Shown here: in pieces, positions 46,583-57,708 of the stretch
Layout of the letters: each line of letters opens with the position of its first letter
Numbering within the stretch: position 1 is the stretch's first letter
Assembly: GCF_019578655.1 (NCBI RefSeq)
Contig: NC_063264.1
Location: forward strand, 20,429,188-20,493,187
Direction: 5' to 3'
Source: Ricinus communis
Taxonomy: Eukaryota; Streptophyta; Magnoliopsida; Malpighiales; Euphorbiaceae
DNA: 64,000 bases
Made by a program: the position numbers and the translations under genes
Notes under the pieces: generated by a model
Told to the model about the DNA's origin: nothing
Seen by the model: the letters and a program-made list of their open reading frames with translations, nothing else
The model's database searches: none

Positions 46583-48334
46583 AATTACCCCATGCTTAAA
46601 CTTTTGCTTGTCCTCAAGCAATTTACAACTCACTCCTCAAAAGATATCAAATAACTCAATCAACTGCATTGCAGGAGGTTAGCTCAAAATAAATTTCAAA
46701 ACTCTGTAATGATTTTTTCCAAAATCGCCAAATCACTAAATCCTTAAGAGAAAGAGCAAACTTAATAAAGTTGCTAAAGTTAAAATGATAAACCATCTAA
46801 ATTAAGAAATTGAGAATCATGCCTCACAAGATATCACTCAAAACACACAGGTGTATATAGGTGAAAGAAGATCGCCAAGCTCTCAACGCAAAAATACAGA
46901 AAAAGTGCTTACCATAGGCTTGCTTATGGATTCAATCTCCACTACTACGAAATAATCAATATTCATGATCAAAGGGTCTTGAGCCAGGTTGTAATGGGGT
47001 TAAGGTAAGGTACGTATAAATATGGAAAGTAGGCTACAAGTTGCTGGAAGTTAAGCAAGTAATGCAAGAAAGTAATGAAGGATCAAGTGCTGTACTAAAA
47101 TGAACACTAAGTTGCTCTAAAAATAAGATGATGCTCGAAATGAACTAAATTAATTCTTTCTACTTTTTTTTTTGTTTTTTTTGTTTTTTTTTTTGTTTTT
47201 GTTTTTGTTTTTTTTTTATATATAAATATATATACTATGTATATATATTACAACAGTTTATGTAGGACTTGTTGGTTATTGACACATACAATAATTGAAG
47301 GAAGCATCTATGAAAAATCTAGCAACTTAGTGAAATATATGAATGCAGATTGATCCAAAGTAAAATGCAGCATAACTTATATAATTTCCAGCAACAATGG
47401 TAGAAAGAATGGTCAAATGAATAGAAGTGATAAGATGAGTGTCACTGTTATTATTGTCAAGAAATGAATGGCTAAGGCTCAAAATTGGTTCACTAAGGGA
47501 AAAATAGGGTTAGGCTTTTCTTTTTTTTTTTTTTTTTTTGGCCAAATTGTGTAAATCCTAAGTGCCCAAATCATCTCACGATTATTGACAATTTATGTAA
47601 TTTCAACAAATATCGTAAAGCAAGTTCTAGAAACAGAGATTCTGTAAAATGCTCACTAATGAAGGAAAAGGGAGCATAATAGTGATGCACCAATTGGCTC
47701 AAAATCTCACCATTTGAGTGATTTAAAATTGCATGAATTCTCAACCCAAAGTTTAAATAGTCAATCACAATAATAAGCAGCAATATTAACAGTGTTCTAT
47801 ATCTACGATAAAGTAATATGGAAGAATTAAGGAAAAATACCGGTTTTACCGTCGGATTGTAGTTGAGAGATTTATTCATTGCCTTCTTCCGAACAAGGTT
47901 CGATAAAAGCTATAAGGGAATCCATTCAAAGGAGAAAAAAAGTCATCAACTACTTAATTAAAACAAAACTCAAGATAGGCACAACATCGGTAGGTCCCTA
48001 CCCCACATTTTAGTATAACAACATCCCACAAGTGTTAGAGAGATTTAGACTGAGGAAGCATATGATTCACACATTATGGTTATGGAAGATCATGCTGAAT
48101 TTTTTTTTTTTTTTTTTTTTTTGTTTGTTTTTTTTTAATTAAAAAAACTATAATGTTCTACTTAACATAAACAAACAAGTGCAAGGAAATAACATAAAAG
48201 TAAACAAGCTACAAGCAAGAAAGTGAAAGGAGATAACAAATTGAAAGAAAGAAAAAGAAAAAAAATAAATAAAAAAAATAAAAAAAAATAAAGAAAAAGG
48301 ATGGAGGAAAATATCACAAATTTTTTTCTTTCCG
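46583..48334 (-). other. Athila D 3' untranslated region with polypurine tract
   Basis: The sequence next to the LTR reads, on the minus strand, TTGCTTGAGGACAAGCAAA, then AGTTTAAGCATGGGGTAATT, as before LTR B. Long T tracts occur at 47,160-47,220, 47,520-47,540 and 48,098-48,136. No gene; T-rich frames here give false membrane segments. Confidence 0.75.
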
Positions 48335-49848
48335 CTAGGGGTCTGCTGACGGTGTATCCTCACTGGTTGGATCTGCTGGAAGTTGGGGGGCAGGGAAATT
48401 TCTTTGAGGAGGTTACTGGTGGATCGAGGTGTGAAGCATGTCGCCAAATCGAACTCCATATCATCAATGAGCCGTTGATTTTGTGCTCCGACCTCTTGCA
48501 TCTTTTGAATCGCACTACTATGAAGTCCATACGGGTGGCCTGTCTTTCTAAACCACTCGGGGAATTGTTGAAGTGTCTTGTTCAAACGCCCAATTGTGCC
48601 TTCGTTTCTTCTTGAAACCGCACAAACTCGGTCTTCTTGCTGCTGTAGATCGCAGACTCGATCTAGGCCGGCCAAAGCAATCACGGGCCTCGATGGCTCT
48701 ACCGAATGAGAGGATGAGGCTCCGGATGAAGGCATAAACACTCTAGGCTGGGTTAGGAATCCTAACATCCGAATCCCACCGGTAGGACGGATGTTGGGCT
48801 CCTCTGTACCGCCTCTAGCTTCCCGACTATTGTGCTCACGAGCCTATATTCAATACCATGTGGATGTCTAGTGGCCGTGATCATCGCATGTTGATCATTT
48901 GTCCGATCCCTAGTGGTGTCATGTCACCAATATTTGAAAGCTCCGACAGACAATTGTCCAATACATCTAGTCTCTTAGCTAACCTAGTCACATGTGATCA
49001 AACAACAATGCATCTTCTTCCGAGCGTCTACTATAAATGAGCGGACTTGGCGAGCCAATAAATATCCCAAGTCTAGCTTCTTCCGATGTTGCATAGCCCG
49101 GAGAATAAAGACATCGATCTGTGTGCCCCAAAACTGTCCCCCTCGACTTTGTAATGGTGTAAGCTAGTAGGGTATGAATGTAGCGGAGATGGTCCGGTAG
49201 GCTAGATGCCTTAGACCTGCTTGGGTAGTATGTTTCCGACCTCATTACCAATGAATCCCACATGGCGTCATATGAAATTGGATGGATGTAGAGACAACCC
49301 CGATACTCCTCCCCCGAGATTTCTTGTTCACCCATAATCCCAAATGCATTCCAAATTGTGGGACTGACATCGAGAACTCCCTTCCCCCAAGCCTAAAATA
49401 AATTGCATCAGGCTGATGCCAGTTTGTGATCTGTTGCTGCAGGAAGAAGGTGCTGAGGAACTCGATCGTAAGCTCACGGTAGGTTGGCTCAATGATGTCA
49501 AAGAATCTCGCATATGGCGAGTCTCGATCGGTGTCGCACATCTTGAGCCAATCCCACTCTCTCTAGGGATGTGAAGTCTATGCAACGCCCGCCATCACTT
49601 GCTTCCATCTCATGACTTGGAATCTACTTTCATTGTCCGCATTAGGGAATGTCCACAATGGATGACGGCCAGTGTGGATGGATTCACGGCAGTGCTCTCC
49701 GAGGTCGGACTATTTCTTTGTGGTGGTGGAGGTGGAAGTCATGGTCTTGGTTACGGTCTTTGTGGAGGAAGACGTTCCTTCACCGCGCGATCGCTTCGTA
49801 GCGGCCAGCGTTTGATTACTTTCTACGAGATTTATCACGGTCCGTCAT
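48335..49848 (-). pseudogene. Athila D env-position ORF, pseudogene
   Basis: The minus-strand start codon at 49,848 follows the acceptor-like GCATTAG by five bases and opens TDRDKSRRK, matching element B. Recognisable core: ARFFDIIEPTYRELTIEFLSTFFLQQQ (49,530-49,440 area), DAIYFRLGGREFSMSVPQFGMHLGLW, SYDAMWDSLVMRSETYYPS, SLPDHLRYIHTLLAYTIT (49,250-49,140). The C-terminal tail has LQQQEDRV and FPEWFRKTGHPYG, ending at a TAG at 48,335-48,337. Frameshifts near 49,600, 49,240 and 48,780 separate the blocks. Like its homologue in B, it resembles the ATHILA ORF family; no credible signal peptide or membrane helix was found within the conserved frame. Confidence 0.72.
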
Positions 49849-49853
49849 ATCAC

Positions 49854-50277
49854 CTAATGCAACGAATTATTAGTTTTTTGTAAAAATTCAAGTTAATGAA
49901 AGAAATAATCTACCGAATCAACAGCATAATGATTATACTTCGACTAACCAAAACTTGTATAAACTAATAAACCGATATATATCAATCCAATTTATCATGA
50001 ACCAGCAATTGCAATTTAAATCTAAACATTATTCATGCTTTGCATGCTGTAGGCACATTTTATTTCCACCAAAACCCCAGAGTTATTAATTTCATAACCA
50101 ACTACACCACAAACACAACAACTAATGTAGATTAACCTAACCAAGGTCATATAGTTACACTATAGAGCCACCAAAATATCCTAGCATGTCCTAACAAAAG
50201 TATATGTCTAAAATAGAAGTGAAATCATAATAATAAAATAAAAAAAAAAATATAATGCAACAAATGAAGGGACTTAC
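49854..50277 (-). other. Probable leader intron of Athila D env-position ORF
   Basis: Minus-strand donor CAG|GTAAGT at 50,277 and acceptor GCATTAG at 49,854, about 424 bases. The intervening sequence has no gene. Element B shows the same arrangement. Confidence 0.5.
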
Positions 50278-50381
50278 CTGAGTTCGCTTAGGAAAGTGAG
50301 AAGGGTGAGATAGGGATATAAGAACAACACCTTTGAGCTAAGAAAAACAAAAGGGAAGCAAAATTTTCGGAGGCCTCCAAT

Positions 50382-50665
50382 TCTTATAGGCACGGTTTCA
50401 GCACGGGTGAGGGTAAGGCCGTCTTTGATCAAGCCGGTAAGACTCATCCCGTGCTGATCCTTTAGCCTTCTTTGGATGCTCCTTGGCACGGGCATTGACA
50501 CGGCCGTGCTTCCCAGCACGGCTAAGGGTTGTGTCCCGTGCTGCCATCGGAAACCGTGACAATTGCTCTTTATCCTTCAACACGGTCTTGACTCTAGCCG
50601 TGCTCATGACACGGTGATCTGACCGTGATGGCCACAAAACCGTGGTGAAACGGAGTTTCTGGGCT
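50382..50665 (-). promoter_or_regulatory. CACGG-rich block with internal TATA box, Athila D
   Basis: On the minus strand the block 50,665-50,395 has about a dozen CACGG/CCGTG half-sites, for example GACACGGCCGTGCTTCC near 50,490-50,506, and is followed by CCTATAAGAA at 50,381-50,390 and the splice-donor-like site about 105 bases further. Position matches the 114-bp repeats and TATA of element B. Confidence 0.5.
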
Positions 50666-50947
50666 TGCCTTTTGCCGACTCGAGTCGCCTTGCCCCCATA
50701 CCTATAATTAACACATATGCATGTAATTAGATCATTAAACAAGTAGATATGGTCAAACGGAAGAGTTTGTCCTCTTCGATTCTATAAGTCCGAAAAATTA
50801 AAATTAACCTAATTATTTTTAAGCAACTATAATAAAGTCAAATGAAAATAATGAAACAATCACAACTAATTAAAAACATGAAAGTATAATCCAAGTCGAA
50901 TGTACAGAAGTGCTTATTTGCAAAGTCTTAAGCGTGACTCATTCGGA

Positions 50948-52305
50948 TCACCCTTTCTGTGCATACAAAGCCAGGTCAACTCGTTGCTCACTATCCAACG
51001 AGTTACAATGATATCGCTTTAGCCGATGGCCGTTCACTTTGAAGTTCCCCTTCTCTGGATGATGCAACTCTACCACTCCATATGGAAAGACTTGTCCGAT
51101 CTGAAATGGTCCAGACCAACGAGTCTGTAGCTTTCCGGGAAACAGACGAAGGCGAGAGTTGTAAAGCAACACTCGATCCCCAACCTGAAATTCCTTAGGC
51201 TCACGAATCCTTTGATCATGCCATTTCTTAGTCCTTGCTTTGTAAGTTGAGGAGTTTTCACTGGCGCCCACTCATCTAGCTCACTCACCGCCATTGTCGC
51301 TCCTTACCCTGCATAATCAATATCAAAGTTACAAGTTCTAAGGGCCCAAAGTGCCCTATGCTCTAACTCAACAGGCAAATGACATGACTTTCCATAAACA
51401 AGGCGATAGGGCGTAAAACCTATAGATGTCCTAAAAGCAGTCCTAAACGCCCATAATGCATCATCTAACTTAAGTCAGTCCGGGCCCTTCCCATCGGTAC
51501 TAACGGTTCTCTCTAAAATACGTTTAATACCCCTATTAGTTACCTCAACCCGCCCCACTAGTCCGGGGGTGATAGGGAGTAGAGAACCGATGAGTAACTC
51601 CGCATCGCTTAAGTACTTTCTCTAATTGGGTGTTGCGAAATGTGTTCCTCTATCACTAATAAGCGCCCCTAGGTATGCCAAACCTAGCAAACAATCGCTT
51701 AAGGAACCTGCAGACAACCCTAGCATCATCGATGGCTACGACTGAGCTTCAGGCCACTTAGAGAAATATTCAACAAAGAACCGGAATGTACTTATTACCA
51801 TACGAAGAGGGAAAGGGTCCCATGAAGTCGATGCCCCGGACATCAAAAATCTCAACGACTTGCACACTGGTTTGGGGCATCTCATCACGAGAAGAGATAT
51901 TACTGCTTACCGGCAAGGGTCACAAACCTTAACAAATTTCCGTGCATCTTGGAAGAGCGTAGGCCAATAGAATCCCGCCTCTAGCACCTTCCTCACAGAT
52001 GGTTTGCTTGATGACCTCCAAGTGGGTCCCTCATGGCATTGCTTCAATATTTGGAGAGTCTCCTCGCCATATACACAACGGCGAATCACCCGATCCGCAC
52101 ATACTTTAAACAAAAGGGATCTTCCCAAATATAGTATTTCAAATCAGCGAAGAATTTCTTCTTTTCGACGTCGTCATACCCTTTGGTAGAACCCTAGCAA
52201 CCAAATAGTTAGCATAATCGGGAAAACCAGGGAGTATCGGTGTATACCGAGTGACATACAAATGTTCTTCCGGAAATCGATCATTTATGGTCGTCTCATC
52301 AAGTG
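50948..52305 (-). pseudogene. Athila D integrase relic
   Basis: The zinc-finger part (52,128-51,907) reads VIRRCVYGEETLQILKQCHEG and [20 protein letters not shown], an HHCC finger whose second histidine region is altered by a short deletion. Between 51,900 and 51,300 the core is readable only across frames ([16 protein letters not shown] text on the minus strand near 51,400). The C-terminal domain (51,271-50,948) is open: SSTYKARTKKWHDQR, LLYNSRLRLFPGKLQTRW-GPF, VELHHPEKGNFKVNGHRLK, ending at a stop. It would insert element cDNA; this copy is dead. Confidence 0.85.
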
Positions 52306-52308
52306 CAT

Positions 52309-53621
52309 CTAAGTGAGGATTTTCCAATCTCGATAAATGGTCCATTTGCCGATTCTCGCGCCCTTCTTATACTTGATCTCGACGTCAAATTCCTGTAACA
52401 AAAGAATCCACCGAATCAATCTCTTGCTTCGCATCATTTTCGGGAATAAGTACCTCAATGCCGAGTGGTCCGTGAAGACAATGGTTTTGGAAGGCGAGGT
52501 ATGATCTAAACTTGTCGAATCGCGTAAACAACCGCCAATAACTCCTTCTCCTGTGGTGGTGTAGTGTTCTTGGGCTCCTGTCAAGGTCTTGCTGGCGTAG
52601 TAAATGGGTTGAAACTTCTTTTCAATCCTCCTGTCCAAGCTACTCCAACTGCATAATCACGCATCGGTTCAGCATTCGGGAGAAACCATGATTGGGGCTG
52701 TAGTTAAGTTTCTTGATAACTCAAAAGCCGCCACGCATGCATCATCAAAAATAAAAGGTACATCCTTAACTAACAATTGAGTGAGGGCCTAGCAATCTTA
52801 GAAAAATCTCTAATAAATCTCCTATAAAACCCTGCATGGCCCGGAAAACTCCTAAGTATACTTGAACTAGGAGGAGGTAGTTTAGATATTACTTCTACCT
52901 TAGCTCTATCCACCTCCATCCCGACTGAGAGATCTTATGCCCTAAAATAATCCCCTCTCTTACCATGAAATGACATTTTTCCCAGTTTAGTACCAAGTTA
53001 GCCTCAATACATCTAGCTAACATGCGCTCAAGGTTTGCCAAACAAAGAGAGAAAGAATTACCAAAAATAGAGAAGTCATCCATAAATACCTCCATAGACT
53101 CCTCAATCATGTCCTCAAAATAGCCATCATGCACCATTTGAAATGTAGGCCGGTGCATTGCGATCCGAATGGCATCCGTCTATAAGCAAAGCGTCCCATA
53201 AGGGCGGGTGAAGGTAGTCTTCTCTTGGTCCTCAGGTGCAATAGGAATCTGAAAGTAACCGTCCGAGTCGGGATCAGCTCATCCTTCTCATTCCTTACCA
53301 CTGTGATGCCTCCTTTCTTTGGTACAACCTGCACAGGACTAACCCGGAAATGGGATATATCAAACCTGCATCAAGAAGTTTAATTACCTCCTTCTTTACC
53401 ACTTCTTTCATGTTCGGATTGAGTCGTCTTTGAGGTGACGGCCCAAACTGGCCCCAATGAAATCTTATGAGAGCGAAACTTGGATTTATGCCCGGGATAT
53501 CGGCTATATTGAAAGCAAAGGCCTTCTTGTACTTCCTTAGAACTTCCAAACATGGCTTGTTCTTCGGAGTTAGATCACCGCTATGATTCTGGTAAGCGCT
53601 TCTCTTCATCCAGGAAGGCAT
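52309..53621 (-). pseudogene. Athila D reverse transcriptase and RNase H
   Basis: 53,621-53,295: linker then RRLNPNMKEVVKKEVIKLLDAGLIYPIS, after which a short deletion shifts frame before PKKGG. 53,334-53,107: RRMPFG and FKWCMMAI-like text. 53,158-52,895: the catalytic segment FMDDFSIFGNSF (Y/F-x-DD), then LVLNWEKCHFMVREGIILGHKIS. 52,638-52,309: RNase H with FQPIYYASKTLTGAQEHYTTT and VFTDHSALRYLF, then IRWILLLQEFDVEIKYKKG. All Athila landmarks are present in order but in at least four frames. Confidence 0.9.
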
Positions 53622-53878
53622 AAACCAAGTGGCTCGGTAATTCCTTCAGTTCTAAAACGGGTGGGTCCTCGAATGAAGTCTTTACTTTTCGCACCCCGGA
53701 CTGTCAAGAAAAGATAGGGATCGGTTGACAAGCTCGGCTCGGGAAGCCAATAAAACAAATGAGTTGCTCCAACACTTGCTCATTGGACAACTCCTCCTCA
53801 TCCCTCGGCCTAATGCTACTTGTAAAGGGTCGACATAAAATTTCTTGTAAATGGGACTCAACCACATCATCAATAACA

Positions 53879-54439
53879 TCAATAGAACATACGATTATCA
53901 TAGTCCAGTGACTGTCTCATGGAAGTGGCCAGGTCAAAGGTAATGGTCTCATCATTAACTCTAAGCTTAAGCTTTCCATCGCTTACATCGATAACAGCCC
54001 TTGATGTAGCTAGGAAAGGCCTACCCAGGATAAGAGGCACAGTGCTATCACCCTCCATATCCATTACCACAAAATCTACAGGAAAGATAAATTTATCTAC
54101 CTTTACAAGTACATCTTCAACAATACCTCTAGGAATTTTAACAGTCCTATCTGCTAATTGAACACTCATCCTAGTAGGCTTTGGCTCATGCAACCCTAAT
54201 TTGGCAAATAAACTAGTGGGCATTAAGTTAATACTGGCTCCTAAATCAGCCAATGCACCACTAATTGATAAATCACCAATCATACAAGGGATAGTAAAAC
54301 TCCCTGGATCTCGTCGCTTGAGTGGCAGTTTGTTCTGGAGAATAGCTGAACACTCCTCATTAAGCACCACCTGACCAAGATCCTCCAACTTCCTCTTGTT
54401 GCTCAAAATCTCCTTTAAAAACTTGGCGTATTTCGGCAT
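53879..54439 (-). pseudogene. Athila D aspartic protease region
   Basis: A 186-residue open frame: LKRRDPGSFTIPC, ALADLGASINLMPTSLF with the D-L-G-A site, VDKFIFPVDFVVMDMEGD, PLILGRPFLATSRAVIDV, then an Asp-rich tail. It is the longest intact Athila segment in the element. Compare element A 507-1,142; the core differs in only a few residues. Downstream (53,901-53,682) the acidic linker is frame-shifted. Confidence 0.9.
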
Positions 54440-54661
54440 CTGTGAAATTGCCTCAACAAAAGGTAAGTTAATTTTCAGCTGCTTAAATAAGTCAAGAAAC
54501 TTACATCAGATTGCTTGTCCACCATATCCCTGTCTCAACCTTGCAGGATATGGTACGATGCGTGGCTCTTTTGCCTGTTTTCTTCTTTCTCTCTTTCTCT
54601 ACCATCTCAAGGTCCGGTCCTTCCTTGTGGCTCGACTGCACGATTGTATTATCCTTATTAG

Positions 54662-56144
54662 CTAAAGGCAAAGAACCACCAAATTCTTACCTCGAACGCA
54701 AGGTGATAGCTTTGCAATGCTCCCTCGGGTTTGACTCATAGTGCTAGGGAGCGATCCTGAAGGTCTCTCTGAAAGCATCTTAGAAATTTGGCCAATTTGA
54801 GTCTCCAAGTTCTGAATCGAGGCCTGCTGATTCCTAAGTGCACTATCAGTCTGCTGGAATCTTGTTTCTGTAGATGTCACAAACTTCATCATGAGCTCCT
54901 CTAAATTTGACTTCTTTTCTTGGGAGGAGGAGCTTGTGCAGCTCAAATTGGTTGTTACTGTGGTCATGATGAAGTCTTTGAAACTGGCGGACCACAGGCA
55001 TTATTGTTCCTCCAACTGAAATTGGGGTGATTGCGCCATCCAGGGTTGTATGTATTGCTGTAGGGGTTATTCTGCTGTCTTGGGGCATTCCCCATATAAT
55101 CAACCTGTTCAACATCAGAAGATATAGTAGAATTAGATGGAAAACTAATAGAAGATGAAGCAAACATACCTCCCGCAGTACAGTTCGCACTGTAATGCGG
55201 GCCACCACAAAACTCGCAGCCAACGTTCGCTGCGTGAACCGGCATCTGGAGTTGGTCGATCTTCTTGGCTAGAAGCTCCACTTGAGCTGCCAAGGCTGCT
55301 GTAGAGTCCACTTGGTTGACCACTCCTTGTCTTCCTGGTCGGTTCCTAGAGGATTGCCATTGATAGTTGTTCATGGCCATTTCCTCTATCAAGTTCTGAG
55401 CTTGCTCGGGCTCTGTTTAGTGCCCCACTGCTGCATCCACCATCGCCTCGTTGCGAGGTTCAACCTACCGTAGAAGGTCCGAACTCGCATCCACACTGGC
55501 AATCCGTGATGTGGGCAGCATCTCAAAAGATCTTTAAATCTCTCCCATGCATCGTACATGCTTTCATCATCAAACTGCATAAAAGAAGATATGTCATTTC
55601 TAAGTTTAGCAGTTTTAGCGGGAGGAAAATACTTATATAAAAATTTTTCGTACCAACGCCTTCCGGTGTAGTGATCGCTCATTGTGGAAGAGATTGCAAC
55701 CATCTCTTTGCTCTGTCCCTCAAGGAAAATGGAAACAATCTCGGTACCGAATGGCATCATCGGTTGTTCCATTTATTTTGAATGTGTCACAAATCTCCAA
55801 AAGTTGGAGATATGTGCATTGGGATCATCACGGGCAATCCTCCAAACTGCACGCTTTGTTGGATCATCCGGATAACATTGGCCTTTATCTCAAAATTGTT
55901 GGCCACATAAAGAACCGACTATACTAGTTTTCGTCCCATCCAAAGATGGTCGAGCAAACTCGTACATCGTCCTCTCGATCCTCATCGGCGTGGGGTCATG
56001 GTTTTCCATCGTGTCTAGTCTATCCACAGGTATCTCAACCTCAATCTCCTCCTCTTCTAATTGCAACCTCTTCCTTAAGAGTCCGAGGGATCGTTCGGAT
56101 CGGATAGAGGCTCTATAAGATTCGAGTTTGAGCTCCCCGGTCAT
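54662..56144 (-). pseudogene. Athila D gag relic
   Basis: 56,144-55,890: N-terminal leader with LGLLRKRLQLEEEEIEVEIPVDR. 55,772-55,389: capsid domain with [40 protein letters not shown]. 55,392-54,964: [11 protein letters not shown] linker and intact zinc knuckle CEFCGGPHYSANC. 54,967-54,662: Gln-rich coiled-coil segment FQQTDSALRNQQASIQNLE. Frame changes separate the blocks. The layout equals element A. Confidence 0.9.
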
Positions 56145-56286
56145 AAACTACCCTGAAACCGAAAGTCCACACAACCACCGATCAACAAAAATAATATAAT
56201 AATAAATAATAATCGAATTAAAGAATAAATGAATAAAACAAATAATGACTAAATTAACACAAAACAATTCACTCTAGTTCACTCGG

Positions 56287-56304
56287 TTCCCAAGAACGGC
56301 GCCA
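56287..56304 (-). other. Primer-binding site of element D
   Basis: Minus strand TGGCGCCGTTCTTGGGAA, the Athila tRNA-Asp-like site with changes in its 3' half relative to element A, six bases inside the 5' LTR. Confidence 0.85.
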
Positions 56305-56310
56305 AAAACT

Positions 56311-57708
56311 TGATGGGTTCTTTATGCAACCTACACCTAAGGCGGTGAACCTCTAGCACTAGTGAGTATCAAGGTCGATCCCTGGAGATCGGGTGAACCT
56401 AGAGTTACTACCGCTTGCTATGTTATCTAGTCCGAAATAGGGTGTGAAAGTTCTAACATACCGAGCTAATGGTTATGAGTGCAATTAAGTAAATGAAGGA
56501 CAACAACGGACAATTAAAAGACAATTGTAAAGAGAGAAATAAATCCAAAAGGGAGCCTAAGTGATGGAATTCTAAAGATGAATTTTATGGATTGCCGATC
56601 TTGCTTACCCGTGCCTAAATCACAATTGAATCCGGTTCCTCTCTCGAGCTATCGGATTCCTAAACTGCACTAACCTAATGGAATCTCTTCCTATCGGGAT
56701 TACTACAAATTAGCATTAAGTATGATTTAAGACTATTAAGAGTTGTTAGTTCTTAATCCGTGAGTAAATCAACCTCATCTCTAAGTGTTAACTACCAGTC
56801 CTTACTATTCAAAATCCAGTTGTAACAAGCATTTCTCAATGTCAAGAAACAACCTAATAAACAATTAATCCAACGTCTCAAATTAATTGCATCAAACTTT
56901 TATTACTGAATAGCAAGAAGATTGCAAGAATGACAATTATAAAAAACTAACAATTAAGCATAATCCATCAACAAAGGTGAACCCTAATGGATTCAAAAGA
57001 TCTAGCTGCTCATGTTCATAGTCAAAGCAATTAAAGAACAAAATAAGGAAAAACAAATTAAAGGTATGTACACCCTTCTCTTTCAAGCTGAATGAGAAAC
57101 CCTAAATTTGCAAATTCAAAATCTCAAACCCTAGTTGCCTCTTGAATGCTCCCAAAGTTTGTCTTGATCTTCAATTCGATGTTGGAATAAGTGGAATCCC
57201 CCCCTTCAATTGATGAAAATTGATCTCTCAGGTCTACAATTGAGGTATAGGAAATATTTGATTAAGTGTGTGTCTTGGAATTGAGTCCAAAAATCGTCTT
57301 TTTTTTATTAGAATCCAAAATCGCCTATATAGTTGATTCAAAGACGAGTCCAGTCGAAGTGTGGCTGAATCGGAGTCTGAGCCACCACAAAGTGCCCAAT
57401 GGTCGATCCACCACAGTCAGGCCGTGGTGGCTACGGGCGTCAAATGGCACAATTGGGGATAGCCTCTTGATAATTCAGCACGGCCGGAGTCCAGCCGTGC
57501 TCAACCCTCGGGGTGCTTGTTCTCGCCCAATTTGATGGATTTTGCTCCGTAATCCCACGTGATTTCCCTCGACACCGATGGTGTCCTTGAAAATGACTCG
57601 AAATGAAAAGGGAAACAAAAGACAGGTGATTCTAGCATAAAACGGGATAATCATGCATAAAAATGTGAACAATCGGGCATGAAAACATGTATAGTATGAT
57701 GCTTATCA
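56311..57708 (-). repeat. 5' LTR of Athila element D
   Basis: Plus-strand limits TGATGGG and CTTATCA; TATA box at 57,324-57,335 (minus ACTATATAGGCG). Against the 3' LTR most differences are short gaps in GC-rich text, densest at 57,340-57,490. Confidence 0.9.

Larger units (their letters stand above)
45133..57708 (-). mobile_element. Athila element D, full length, inserted in the 23S relic
   Basis: 12,576 bp with LTRs at 56,311-57,708 (5') and 45,133-46,582 (3'), flanked by CCTCC at 45,128-45,132 and 57,709-57,713. Minus-strand order: LTR, PBS, gag, protease, RT, RNase H, integrase, CACGG block, internal TATA, leader intron, env-position ORF, 3' untranslated region, polypurine tract, LTR. 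It is the only Athila copy here with both ends, and serves as the reference for A and B. Frames are interrupted at many places, often by short deletions. Confidence 0.94.

Noticed and set aside
48148..48300. Hydrophobic C-terminal segment that looks like a membrane anchor on Athila D's env-position ORF
   Set aside because: It comes from translating the T-rich 3' untranslated region past the stop at 48,335 in a shifted frame; element B has no such segment.
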